Source: Hybos culiciformis
Lineage: Eukaryota > Arthropoda > Insecta > Diptera > Hybotidae
NCBI GenBank assembly: GCA_964007475.1
Contig: OZ023273.1
Coordinates: 81,322,598 to 81,386,597 of the forward strand
Direction: 5' to 3'
DNA: 64,000 bases
Within the stretch, counting starts at the first letter, position 1; each line of letters begins with the position of its first letter. The position numbers were made by a program, and so were the translations under genes. Below are positions 55,001 to 61,983 of this stretch, in pieces. The notes beneath the pieces were generated by a model. It saw only the letters and a program-made list of their open reading frames with translations. It made no database searches and had not been told where the DNA came from.

Positions 55001-55902
55001 TTTTAGACGCTTTACATAAATCTCACTTAGGAATTGAAAAAACAAAACGAAGAGCTAAAACTTTAGTTTACTGGCCAAATCTTAATGATGACATAGAAAA
55101 TTTAATAAATAAATGTTCAGTGTGTCAAAAATATCGTGTATCAAATGCAAAAGAACCTCTAATAAATCACGAAATACCTGACGGGCCTTATCAAAAACTG
55201 GGTGTAGATATTATGGAAGTTGACGGGAAAAATTTTTTAATTATAGGAGATTATTATTCAAAATTTTTAGAAATTATTCCTTTAAACGGAAAATCAGCAA
55301 AAGAAGTTATAAAGAAACTCGAAATTTCTTTTTCTACTTTTGGAATTCCTAATAAAATTATGGCAGATAATATGCCATTTAATTCATACGAATTTAAAAA
55401 TTTTGCGCATAATACCAATTTTGAACTTATAACAAGTAGTCCTGGGTATCCTAGATCCAACGGGTTTGCTGAGAAACTAGTAGGTGTTTCGAAAAAATTA
55501 GTAATTAAATCAAAAGAAACTAAAACTAGTTTATGGTTAGCATTATTAGAATATAGGAACTCACCGATTAAAAATTCAAAGTTTTCCCCTGCCCAACTTA
55601 TGATGGGACGACAAACAAGAACTCTCGTTCCAGGAAAATCTGAATTTTTTAAAAACTGTAATTTATTTCCTGAAGTTTCAGATACGTTAAAAAATAATAA
55701 CATAAGAAATAAATTGTATTACGACAAAAATTCAAAAATGAAACCAAATTTCGATGTTGGTGAAGAAGTGTGGGTTAAAGATGGTAAAATTTGGGTTCCT
55801 GGTGTTATTGAGAAAAAACATCCTGCACCACGATCATATTGGGTTAAATTTAAGAATAAAATTCTGCGAAGAAATTCGTATTTTTTACGCGCAAAGAAAT
55901 AA
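52030..55902 (+). CDS. Gypsy element B Gag-Pol polyprotein (intact)
   Basis: One frame of about 1290 residues from ATG 52030, roughly 55 bases after the primer-binding site. Residues 14-21 (KKRGRPPK) form an AT-hook-like motif. Capsid follows, then knuckles CTFCGRNHKKGNC and CKNCSGKNHFAIVC near residues 278-315. Protease has KLDTGAQANILP (about 360). RT has PNKKVRICLDPKFLN, LPFGLKIAPEAFQ and catalytic YIDDI (about 633). RNase H has SIQSDASKNGLG, a Glu in EKELLAVV and LTDHKPIL (about 780-860). Integrase has H-x4-H ... C-x2-C (HLGIEKTKRR, KCSVCQKYR, about 1000-1035) and the D-D-E triad in GVDIMEV, MADNMPF and GFAEKLV. The C-terminal region ends GEEVWVKDGKIWVPG and on. No stops, no frameshift and no env; all catalytic residues are present. 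A single gag-pol frame without env suggests a mag-like lineage (inference). Confidence 0.95.
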   Translation: MRANSGPAEIQSRKKRGRPPKNIKYLHTIVHVNKNMDFLRKIEVLDLKSGNLEENWKIFWQNYSVFADAIELKNKTETVQIAIFLNAAGADATDKFHNMIKLEEADKKKYAKVVEAFETFCKGKCNELYETFVFESRKQEPQEPFDLFLMDVTKLVKRCNFQEEDKMLRNRIVFGINDVNLRKNMMEKENLSLSQAISMARAAEVTSKQMQAMNVNHREIDMIGKNKHSNFNKNNNKNKFQSTNNFSKKKNENSSSRSSETKNNSSSSGNFKNNDMKIDCTFCGRNHKKGNCPAYGKQCKNCSGKNHFAIVCRKKCVDEINQVEKNSSQESLYIDSVNEDKNVDSWFENIKIFSKIIKFKLDTGAQANILPVSLVTDFNIELDESFTRLEAYNGTEIKVLGIAKLCCVARNEKSFQNFYIVKEETVPILGLAACVELKLIKRVNEINAEKIKFIENNKKIFDGIGCCFENFHINLKENYIPIARASRRIPKVLKDPLKNELNRLLSLNIIEPADGVSEWVSNIVVVEKPNKKVRICLDPKFLNESIKNNFYEIPTFEEMKSDFVGKKYFSVFDMSEGFFQVALDKESKKICTFSTPFGCFSFKRLPFGLKIAPEAFQKINFENFGDIPNISIYIDDIAISTETEEEHDKILKMLVERATLKNVKFNKNKLQLKQKNISFLGHKISGDGISLDDNRIKAILELKSPQCKKDLQILLGFINYVRDYLPHLSEISTPLRELLKKNNQFIWKDTHDKILQKIKEMVAQSPTLKPFNIKEKISIQSDASKNGLGCCLMQQGKPVCFASCSLTDCQKNYAQIEKELLAVVFACSKWHSLIYGRKVEILTDHKPILGIIAKEYYKIPSPRLQRMKLKLEKYNLNFKYVPGKYLYVADFLSRNFGKNIMEKKDIKVFQELVHSVNVSDTQKEIYKIETEKDDILSKLAFFIKNEWPSDKSKLNENLKFYWKIRNDLFYEDKIVYYLDRIFIPKTLRESVLDALHKSHLGIEKTKRRAKTLVYWPNLNDDIENLINKCSVCQKYRVSNAKEPLINHEIPDGPYQKLGVDIMEVDGKNFLIIGDYYSKFLEIIPLNGKSAKEVIKKLEISFSTFGIPNKIMADNMPFNSYEFKNFAHNTNFELITSSPGYPRSNGFAEKLVGVSKKLVIKSKETKTSLWLALLEYRNSPIKNSKFSPAQLMMGRQTRTLVPGKSEFFKNCNLFPEVSDTLKNNNIRNKLYYDKNSKMKPNFDVGEEVWVKDGKIWVPGVIEKKHPAPRSYWVKFKNKILRRNSYFLRAKK

Positions 55903-56318
55903 AACAAAATATGCAATCAACTTAATATGAATTAAAAAAAAAAAAAAAAAAAAAAAAAATAAAATAAAATAAAAAATAAATAAATAAATAAAAATTTACA
56001 AACTAACTATCTATTGTAATAGTTAAGATGAATAAAATAAAAGATATTACATGAATACAATTGATAAAAATAAATTTCATAATTTAGAACAATGTTATTG
56101 AAAAAAAAAAAAAAAAAAAAAAAAAATTCTTAATATGTCTTTAAATTTAGTTTATAATTGAATTAACAGAATAATTTTAAAGAATTATGTATTTTAAAAC
56201 TGAAAATTTTTTGTTACTTAATTAATTAATTTTTATTTGAAATAGTTATAATTATGCTTCTGAATTAAAATAAAAATTAAAATAAAGGAGGAAGAAAGGA
56301 TAATTAGTCTCTGAAATT

Positions 56319-56330
56319 TATAAGGGGAGA
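56319..56330 (+). promoter_or_regulatory. Polypurine tract of Gypsy element B
   Basis: AAGGGGAGA immediately precedes the 3' LTR, where plus-strand DNA synthesis would be primed. Confidence 0.8.
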
Positions 56331-56500
56331 TGTAGAAGAATGTCACTTGTAATAAATTAAAATTAATAATGATCTATGAATTTATGAATAGAATCTATAG
56401 AATTTAAGTATTTCTAAATTTGTATATTATAATTAAGAAAACAGTTAATAAACTCATCTCATCAAACCACAAGTGTTTTTACTTAGATTGAGATAATACA
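56331..56500 (+). repeat. 3' LTR of Gypsy element B
   Basis: Identical to 51792-51961 over all 170 bases. Confidence 0.95.
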
Positions 56501-56643
56501 GTGTCGTAGTGTAGTATGTAATGAATTTGTGATGCCAAGTCTACTATGATGTGAAAAGATATATATACTTACCTTTAAAATAAGGAAATGAACTTATTCA
56601 TTGTTATAGGATTTAATTAAATATTGTTTTCTTTAATTTTTAT

Positions 56644-57463
56644 CAGAGCTTCGAACCGCAATTTATTTTGTTCCGGTTTTCGGTTTCGTTCTTAAAATTT
56701 TATCGTTTCGGGTTACGTTTCGGTTTTGAAAATTTGAATTTCGTTCCGGTTACGGTTCAATTTTTTTTTCGGTTCAAAACCGGTTTTTTTTCGGTTCAAG
56801 TTTTTTTTGAGTAACACTTTTTATGCTTGTCCGTTAAATTCTTGCACGAAGAAAATTTTGACTCGTCTGATGCAGAGAATGAAGATGGACTATCAAAAGA
56901 GTCAGAAACTTAGTCCTGTTCGACTTAATATTTATGCGGCAAAAACTCCAACCAGGTCCTTCAGAAATAATAGAAATAAAAAACACTTATTGTTTGAGCA
57001 AACTTGACATTGTGTCGTTTTCATTTTTGTATGAAAACGACATAAAGTCAAGTGATTTTATGTCTTTTTTAACTTTGACTTTATGTCCATTTCATAAACG
57101 AAATAATGTCAATTGACTTTATGTCGTTATGAAATGGACATAAGGTGACTTGACTTTAAGTCACCTACCCAATACAAATACAAAATATAAATTTTTTATT
57201 CAAATTCAAACATAAAAAAAATATAAATTTTGCATTCAAACTAAAAATAAATAACAAAAATATATTCGTTAAAAAAGAAAAAAAATTATAATTTTTTATT
57301 TTTTTTTCTTGTTTAAGGAACGAAAAAGAACAAAAAAAAACCGAAATGAAATTTCGTTCCGGTTTAGGTTACGGTTTTTTGAATTTAGAATATTTGGGTT
57401 CGGTTACGGTTACGGTTTGATTATAAATTCCGGTTTTCGGTTCGGTTCCGGTTCGAAGCTCTG
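56644..57463. mobile_element. hAT-type MITE, family 2 copy 2 (with insert)
   Basis: Starts CAGAGCTTCGAACCGCAATT and ends with the complement of CAGAGCTTCGAACCGGAACC. Perfect 8 bp duplication ATTTTTAT (56636-56643 and 57464-57471). The empty site survives in the 5' LTR of element A (48768-48790), proving the limits. Longer than copy 1 (820 versus 476 bp) because about 340 bp of unrelated sequence (roughly 56830-57170), including a hairpin, lies in its middle. Confidence 0.95.
57000..57168. repeat. Inverted-repeat block inside the family 2 MITE
   Basis: Motifs GTCGTTTTCATTTTTGTATG / CATACAAAAATGAAAACGAC-type and CTTTATGTC / GACATAAAG recur in both orientations, with GACTTTATGTCGTTATGAAA and GTCCATTTCATAAACGAAA as partners. 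It folds into nested hairpins and is probably a palindromic insertion absent from copy 1 at 5602-6077. Confidence 0.6.
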
Positions 57464-57755
57464 ATTTTTATAAAGAAGTACAATACAGCATCCAAGCTGC
57501 GAAATTTTATCGCCAAAATGCTGTCGCTATTTCTAGGTGTCCATATCACTAGGGTTTCTAAATATCCGACCTTTTTGATTATCCGGATATCGAATACATA
57601 AAAAATAAAGTATCCGGATAATCCGGATATCCGGATAATTAAAATAAATAATAAGAAATATTTTTTTATTTGTGGTATTTAATTCAAAATAACAAAAAAA
57701 AAGTAACAAATAATAGAATAATAATAAAATTGAATTATTAATAAATGTAATTATT

Positions 57756-57862
57756 GAATAAATGAAATGAATAAATGAAATGAATAAATGAAATGAATAA
57801 ATGAAATGAATAAATGAAATGAATAAATGAAATGATTAAATGAAATGATTAAATGAAATAAA
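57756..57862. repeat. 13 bp minisatellite ATAAATGAAATGA
   Basis: About eight copies, the last two with T for the second-position A variant, between the element's terminal region and the transposase stop codon. They lie in the transposase 3' UTR. Confidence 0.85.
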
Positions 57863-57875
57863 GTCATAGATTAAA

Positions 57876-59822
57876 TTATTGTTTCATTTTTAAAAATGCA
57901 TATTTTAAAAAAACAATTGCATTAAAAGTCTCGAAATTGAGCCGAGTTCTAATTTTTGTCCTAGTGAGACCCGCAATAGAAAACACGCGCTCCGTTGCAG
58001 TGGATGTAGGTTTAATTGTCAATAATGCGCGATATATAATATTTAAATTATCTGTTCTTTTTTTGTAATTATTTAAATATATGAAATCTTTTTTCAGCAA
58101 TGTTGTATTTTCTTCATTTTGCTTCTCAACATAGGTAATTGAAGAAATCGCATCGTAAAGTTGTTTCTGCAGTGACGATTTTTTACAGACTGCACTATTT
58201 ACACTTTCATCATCTTCACTTTCAATAGTTGTTTCTTCAATTATTTCCTCAAAGTCATCATTTTGAATTCTGCCACACACAGGAGGTGGATGTATTCTTT
58301 TAAAAATTTCTACTGCCAATGCAATAGCGGCACCTTTTGTACTATAATCAAAATATTTATTTGAATGTGGAATATTACCTGTTTCTAAAAAGATTAACAG
58401 AGTCATTAGGATTTTATCACGACGTTCATCCATTCGATTTTTTATCTGTTTCAATAATTTTTTTGTTAGATCCGTTGCAAATCCTTCTAACTGTTCGAAA
58501 ACAAATTTGTAAACGCCTTCGGCAGTCAAAAGGGTTGCTGAATTTTTGCTTAATTCTTTAACAGCTGTTTCCAGTGGTAATAAGACATCTAACAACTCTT
58601 TTAAAATAGCTATATGCCTGTCTGAAATTTTTTGTTGGCCCAAATCGCTTAAAGTTCTATTTACGGGATCCTTAATTTGAAGGAAGCGTTTTATCATCGT
58701 TATCAAGGAATTCCATCTGATTTTTATATCCAACATCAACTGCAACGACTTACCTTCTTCATCTTTAACATATTCTTGTAAAATATTGTTTTTGACTGAA
58801 GAGGATTTGATAGTTCTTATAATTTTTCTGAGGTTTTTCACAACGTCATCAACTTCTTCAGTCAAATCTAGAAAATCATCTCCTTCGTGTTCTTCGAAGA
58901 CTATGTTAGCATCTTCAAAACTATTTATAATGTTACTGTTTTCGGCAGCGTCATCTTCTATTTCTTTTTCAACATAGACTGGTATTTCTTTATCTTCTTC
59001 ACAAAAAGAAGTTATTGGTTTCTTTTTGTACAATATATCAGTTATGGCTAAATGTAGACCGTGGTTATAACAAAGTTGAGATGTAATGCCAAGGATTCTT
59101 CCATATTTAACCATAACTGCGGCGGCATCATGTGTTGATGATATTATGTCTTTTTTTATTTCAATTTGAAATTCTTTTAATTTATTTTCAACATAAAATT
59201 TGGTTTGATCAGCATTGCATGTACCTTTTATATAAACTAACCCTAATACAAACATTTCAAATTTGTTCATCAAATTTCCCACAATGGCATGAAGTGAAAT
59301 ATTAAGGTATCTATTCATTGAATTGTCGGTCCATTCGTCTACTGTTATTGAAAATTTTACGTTTTTTTTTTTTAATTCATTGAGAACACCAATAGTTTCT
59401 TCTTTTTTTATACCATAAAAGTTTAAAATAGATTTCGTTACAGTAGAGGGATTTTTAGGCATGACAAAGCCTTTACTTCTTACATAGCCGTTGATGGCTC
59501 GTGATTTTACTATAGCATTCATTGAAAACCCATCTTCTGCCACACATCGAGACAAAATTTCATCCAGGGTTTCATTTCTAAGAAATTTTGTAATTACATT
59601 ATCATCGTAAATACTTTTATTTTTTTTTGAAGTAGATGGTTCATGAATTTTATCGATTGAAGCTGAATTTATAATTATTTTATGAACTTTTAAATGATTT
59701 AAAAGTGGCGTCGTTGATGATCCTTTACATCCTATTTGTTTACTACAATGCTTACAGAAAGCAGCATCTCTATTTTTTTCATTTTTTTTAAAGTGATTCC
59801 AAACCTCAGATCGTTTTGACAT
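57876..59822 (-). CDS. hAT transposase, 648 residues, intact
   Basis: ATG at the complement of 59820-59822. Residues 7-48 hold a BED zinc finger (VWNHFKKNEKNRDAAFCKHC, with C23, C26, H43 and H47). The RNase H-like core has VDEWTD (D162) and STHDAAAVMVKYG (D232). The C-Y-N-H-G-L-H-L motif (about 251) is the usual hAT C-x2-H. An acidic stretch lies at about 285-345. The C-terminal dimerisation region has TATERVFSIAG (E611, probable third catalytic residue) and TKIRTRLNFET. Length and order match full hAT transposases. No stops or frameshifts. It cuts and pastes elements with matching ends, so it could also mobilise related non-autonomous copies with TAGGG-type ends. Confidence 0.95.
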   Translation of the reverse strand: MSKRSEVWNHFKKNEKNRDAAFCKHCSKQIGCKGSSTTPLLNHLKVHKIIINSASIDKIHEPSTSKKNKSIYDDNVITKFLRNETLDEILSRCVAEDGFSMNAIVKSRAINGYVRSKGFVMPKNPSTVTKSILNFYGIKKEETIGVLNELKKKNVKFSITVDEWTDNSMNRYLNISLHAIVGNLMNKFEMFVLGLVYIKGTCNADQTKFYVENKLKEFQIEIKKDIISSTHDAAAVMVKYGRILGITSQLCYNHGLHLAITDILYKKKPITSFCEEDKEIPVYVEKEIEDDAAENSNIINSFEDANIVFEEHEGDDFLDLTEEVDDVVKNLRKIIRTIKSSSVKNNILQEYVKDEEGKSLQLMLDIKIRWNSLITMIKRFLQIKDPVNRTLSDLGQQKISDRHIAILKELLDVLLPLETAVKELSKNSATLLTAEGVYKFVFEQLEGFATDLTKKLLKQIKNRMDERRDKILMTLLIFLETGNIPHSNKYFDYSTKGAAIALAVEIFKRIHPPPVCGRIQNDDFEEIIEETTIESEDDESVNSAVCKKSSLQKQLYDAISSITYVEKQNEENTTLLKKDFIYLNNYKKRTDNLNIIYRALLTIKPTSTATERVFSIAGLTRTKIRTRLNFETFNAIVFLKYAFLKMKQ

Positions 59823-60354
59823 GGCTTGGCTACATTTTTTTTAAAAAATAAATTTTTTTTTTAAATTAATATAATAGTAAATTAGTAATAGTATTAATTA
59901 AATATTACCTTTAACTTTTTCACTATTTTATTTTGTATTCACTTGTTTACAATTTTCAGAACATTGAAATTAAAAATTAAAGTTGTAAATAATTTTTGAA
60001 AATCAAAGGTTACTATTTGAACAAATTTGAATGTTCCTTAAAAAAATGTGTGCTTTTTTCTTTAAAATATTAAGCTTATTTACAAAGTAAAGGGTATTAT
60101 AATATCCGGATAATTGCAAAAAAATATCCGGATAATCGAATAGTCAAAATGTGTCGAATAATCCGGATATTTCGATATCCGGATATCCGGTTTAGAAACC
60201 CTACATATCACTCAAAGAATTCTGTCTGTTTTTTGAACAAAAATATTTGTTACTTTTACAGATAAATCTTTTCGAAAGGGGCCAATAGGGCTGTCTGTTG
60301 ATTGCATCTGTAACTTTTGTCTGTAGAAATAAATTTTCAAAATAATAGAAAAAA

Positions 60355-60608
60355 AAAATTTTTATTTTATTTTTTTTATTTTATTTTTTTTTTTTTATTT
60401 TTTTTTTTTATTTTATTTTTTTTTTTATTTTTTTAATATCATATTTTTTTTTTTTTTTATTAATTTTTTTTAATAATTTCGATTTTACTTTTTTATGCCT
60501 TGTTCGGGATTCGAACCTCGACCTACAGCATTGCAATCAAACACTCTACCACTCAACTATACACTTAAAATTATGGATGTGTGCAAAATAGAAAATATGA
60601 ATTATGTA
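60355..60608 (-). mobile_element. tRNA-derived SINE, family S1
   Basis: The minus strand begins at about 60608 with ATACATAATTCATATTTTCT, then GTATAGTTGAGTGGTAGAGT (A box), TTGATTGCAATGCTGTAGGT and CGAGGTTCGAATCCCGAACA (B box). GGCATAAAAAAGTAAAA and an A-rich tail to about 60355 follow. Same architecture as 30818-31056 and 43858-44105. Confidence 0.7.
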
Positions 60609-60649
60609 TACTGGTGGCTTTATTAACAAGTAAAACCTTGCATCGTTTT

Positions 60650-61712
60650 ATTATATAAATGGTTGGTTGGTTGGTAGAAGTGGCGGAGCTTCTCGCCTTG
60701 AAGAGCTCCCAATTAACACTTTCGCGCCATTTTGCTACCACTTTCCTCGTGACCAAGGCCTAACGGCGGTAAGACAAGCTAAATCCACCCCGTGGTGTCA
60801 AGAAATTTCACCACGTCCCTGGGTTTGGCTATGGCTAGCACATCTACATCCTCAAGGAGGAATCCGCCTAATGTGCTGTTTCTTGAGCTTGCAAGCGCCG
60901 GGCATTTGCAAATAAAATGGACTAATGTCCCTTTTTCGCTCTCAATACTACGGCATGATCGATTGAAGGGGATACCAAGTCTGGCAGCATGTACTCCGAC
61001 TGCCCAGTGTCCCGTATAAATCGCCGTAATTCTAGAAATGTCCTTTCGAGACATTTTGAGAATTTCTTGCGTTCTTTTATAGTCATAGATCGGCCATGTT
61101 TTCTTGGCCGTGTTACATGTAGATAGTGCCCTCCACCTACTATTCGCTTGTGATAAGAAGTGCTGGTAAATATCTCTTTTTACCGTACTTAAAGCTGGAT
61201 GAACCAACTCAATTGTGGAATCGTCCAACTTTGTACCTTCCTTTGCTAATTCATCCGCTCGTTCATTTCCTTGGACATCGCTATGTCCAGGAACCCAGTG
61301 GAGATAAACGTCGTACCTACCAGCTAGTTGGTAAAGCTGCTCTGAGCATTTCTTTACCAGCTTGGAGGTTTCGACTGGTGAGTCAAGAGCCATAATAGCA
61401 GCTTGACTGTCGGAGGCTATTGCCACCTTGTGAACGTCAGGGCCTATGTCCCCTATTAGGCAGCATGCCTTCCATATCGCCAGTATCTCCGCCTGGAAGA
61501 TACTTGATCTGTCTGGAAGCCTATAACTTTGAGCTACATTGATCCCCTCGGAATACACACCGGCACCCACGCCACAGTCCATCTTTGAACCATCCGTGAA
61601 GACTACCAGATCGATTCCCTCTAGGATATTATTTGCCCTCCACTCCCTTCTCTTAGGTATTATTACTTGAAAAGACTTTTCAAGCTCTATCCTGGTATAA
61701 CGGTTAATATTA
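60650..61712 (-). mobile_element. 3' half of a LOA/I-like LINE
   Basis: On the minus strand the fragment starts at about 61712, just after the RT, and ends in CCAA repeats at 60661-60675. It is nearly identical to 8591-9223 over the shared part. The upstream border meets a Gypsy LTR, so the LINE was either 5'-truncated or split by the Gypsy insertion. Confidence 0.85.
60779..61711 (-). pseudogene. LINE ORF2 fragment: complete RNase H and C terminus
   Basis: The open frame enters as NRYTRIELEKSFQVIIPKRR and contains a full RNase H domain. The four catalytic acids are visible: LVVFTDGSKMDCG (Asp), IFQAEILAIWKA (Glu), AIASDSQAAIMA (Asp) and WVPGHSDVQGNERADELAKE (His/Asp). The C terminus follows as in the copy at 8591-9101, ending TTGWI. 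Six bases are missing in the finger (C-R-S-I-E-S-E instead of C-R-S-C-G-I-E-S-E), removing one zinc ligand. There is no start and no RT, so this is a truncated copy. Confidence 0.8.
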
Positions 61713-61960
61713 TTTAGTTTCTTTTATAATTAAAACCATTATTTTTAAAGAAAAATTGAATTACATTTATTTAAATTATTTGAATTATTAAAATTAAATT
61801 TTATTAATAAAAATGAAAAATTCTATTTTTTTTTTAAATATCAACTTTCTCTATGAGAACTAAAATTAAAACTAAATATATAATCAAAATCCAAATTTAC
61901 ATTTTTAATCATGAAAACTTGATGTATTGATTTTATATGAAAATGAAATGAACCACTACA
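61713..61960 (-). repeat. Probable 3' LTR of Gypsy element C
   Basis: On the minus strand the sequence starting TGTAGTGGTTCATTTCATTT at 61960 follows a polypurine tract (GGAAGGGGGGTA, 61962-61974) and the pol stop. It runs about 248 bp of AT-rich DNA to the LINE border near 61712. The far LTR is outside the window, so neither identity nor duplication can be tested. Confidence 0.5.
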
Positions 61961-61983
61961 ATACCCCCCTTCCAGATAAAAAA

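Larger units (their letters stand above)
51792..56500 (+). mobile_element. Complete Ty3/Gypsy element B with identical LTRs
   Basis: 4709 bp with LTRs at 51792-51961 and 56331-56500, each 170 bp and identical by base-by-base reading. The 5 bp duplication GTGTC (51787-51791 and 56501-56505) is perfect. A primer-binding site follows the 5' LTR, a polypurine tract precedes the 3' LTR, and one uninterrupted gag-pol frame lies between. There is no env frame. Identical LTRs imply very recent insertion. Inserted nine bases into the 3' LTR of element A. Confidence 0.97.
48604..57487 (+). mobile_element. Outer Gypsy-type LTR element A, pol-deleted and multiply interrupted
   Basis: The 5' LTR (48604-48800) and 3' LTR (starting 51783, ending 57487) both begin TGTAGTGTCGTAG and end AAGTACAATACA. 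A 5 bp duplication GCATC flanks the whole (48599-48603 and 57488-57492). The interior has gag, protease and the end of integrase but lacks the RT, RNase H and integrase core. Three later insertions are inside: a hAT derivative (49067-49847), a complete Gypsy element (51792-56500) and a hAT MITE (56644-57463). Removing them and one copy of each duplication restores a continuous 3' LTR. Confidence 0.9.
51783..57487 (+). repeat. 3' LTR of element A, twice interrupted
   Basis: The LTR segments are 51783-51791, 56506-56643 and 57472-57487, with duplicated bases at the joins. It was split first or second by the Gypsy insertion (51792-56500) and by the hAT MITE (56644-57463). Compared with the 5' LTR it lacks about 25 bp and has a few substitutions, so element A is clearly older than the Gypsy element inside it. 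Confidence 0.9.
57550..60203 (-). mobile_element. Complete, potentially autonomous hAT element
   Basis: 2654 bp with ends TAGGGTTTCTAAATATCCGA and, inward from the right, TAGGGTTTCTAAACCGGATA. The 8 bp duplication CATATCAC is perfect (57542-57549 and 60204-60211). Subterminal ATATCCGGATA repeats occur at both ends (57585-57640 and 60100-60190) and are likely transposase-binding sites. It carries a single intact transposase frame on the minus strand. Confidence 0.95.

Noticed and set aside
57004..57168. Relationship of the 57.0 kb hairpin to the 1.2-2.1 kb foldback
   Set aside because: Both contain GTCGTTTT and GACAT motifs, but the subrepeats differ in sequence and spacing, so common origin is not supported.
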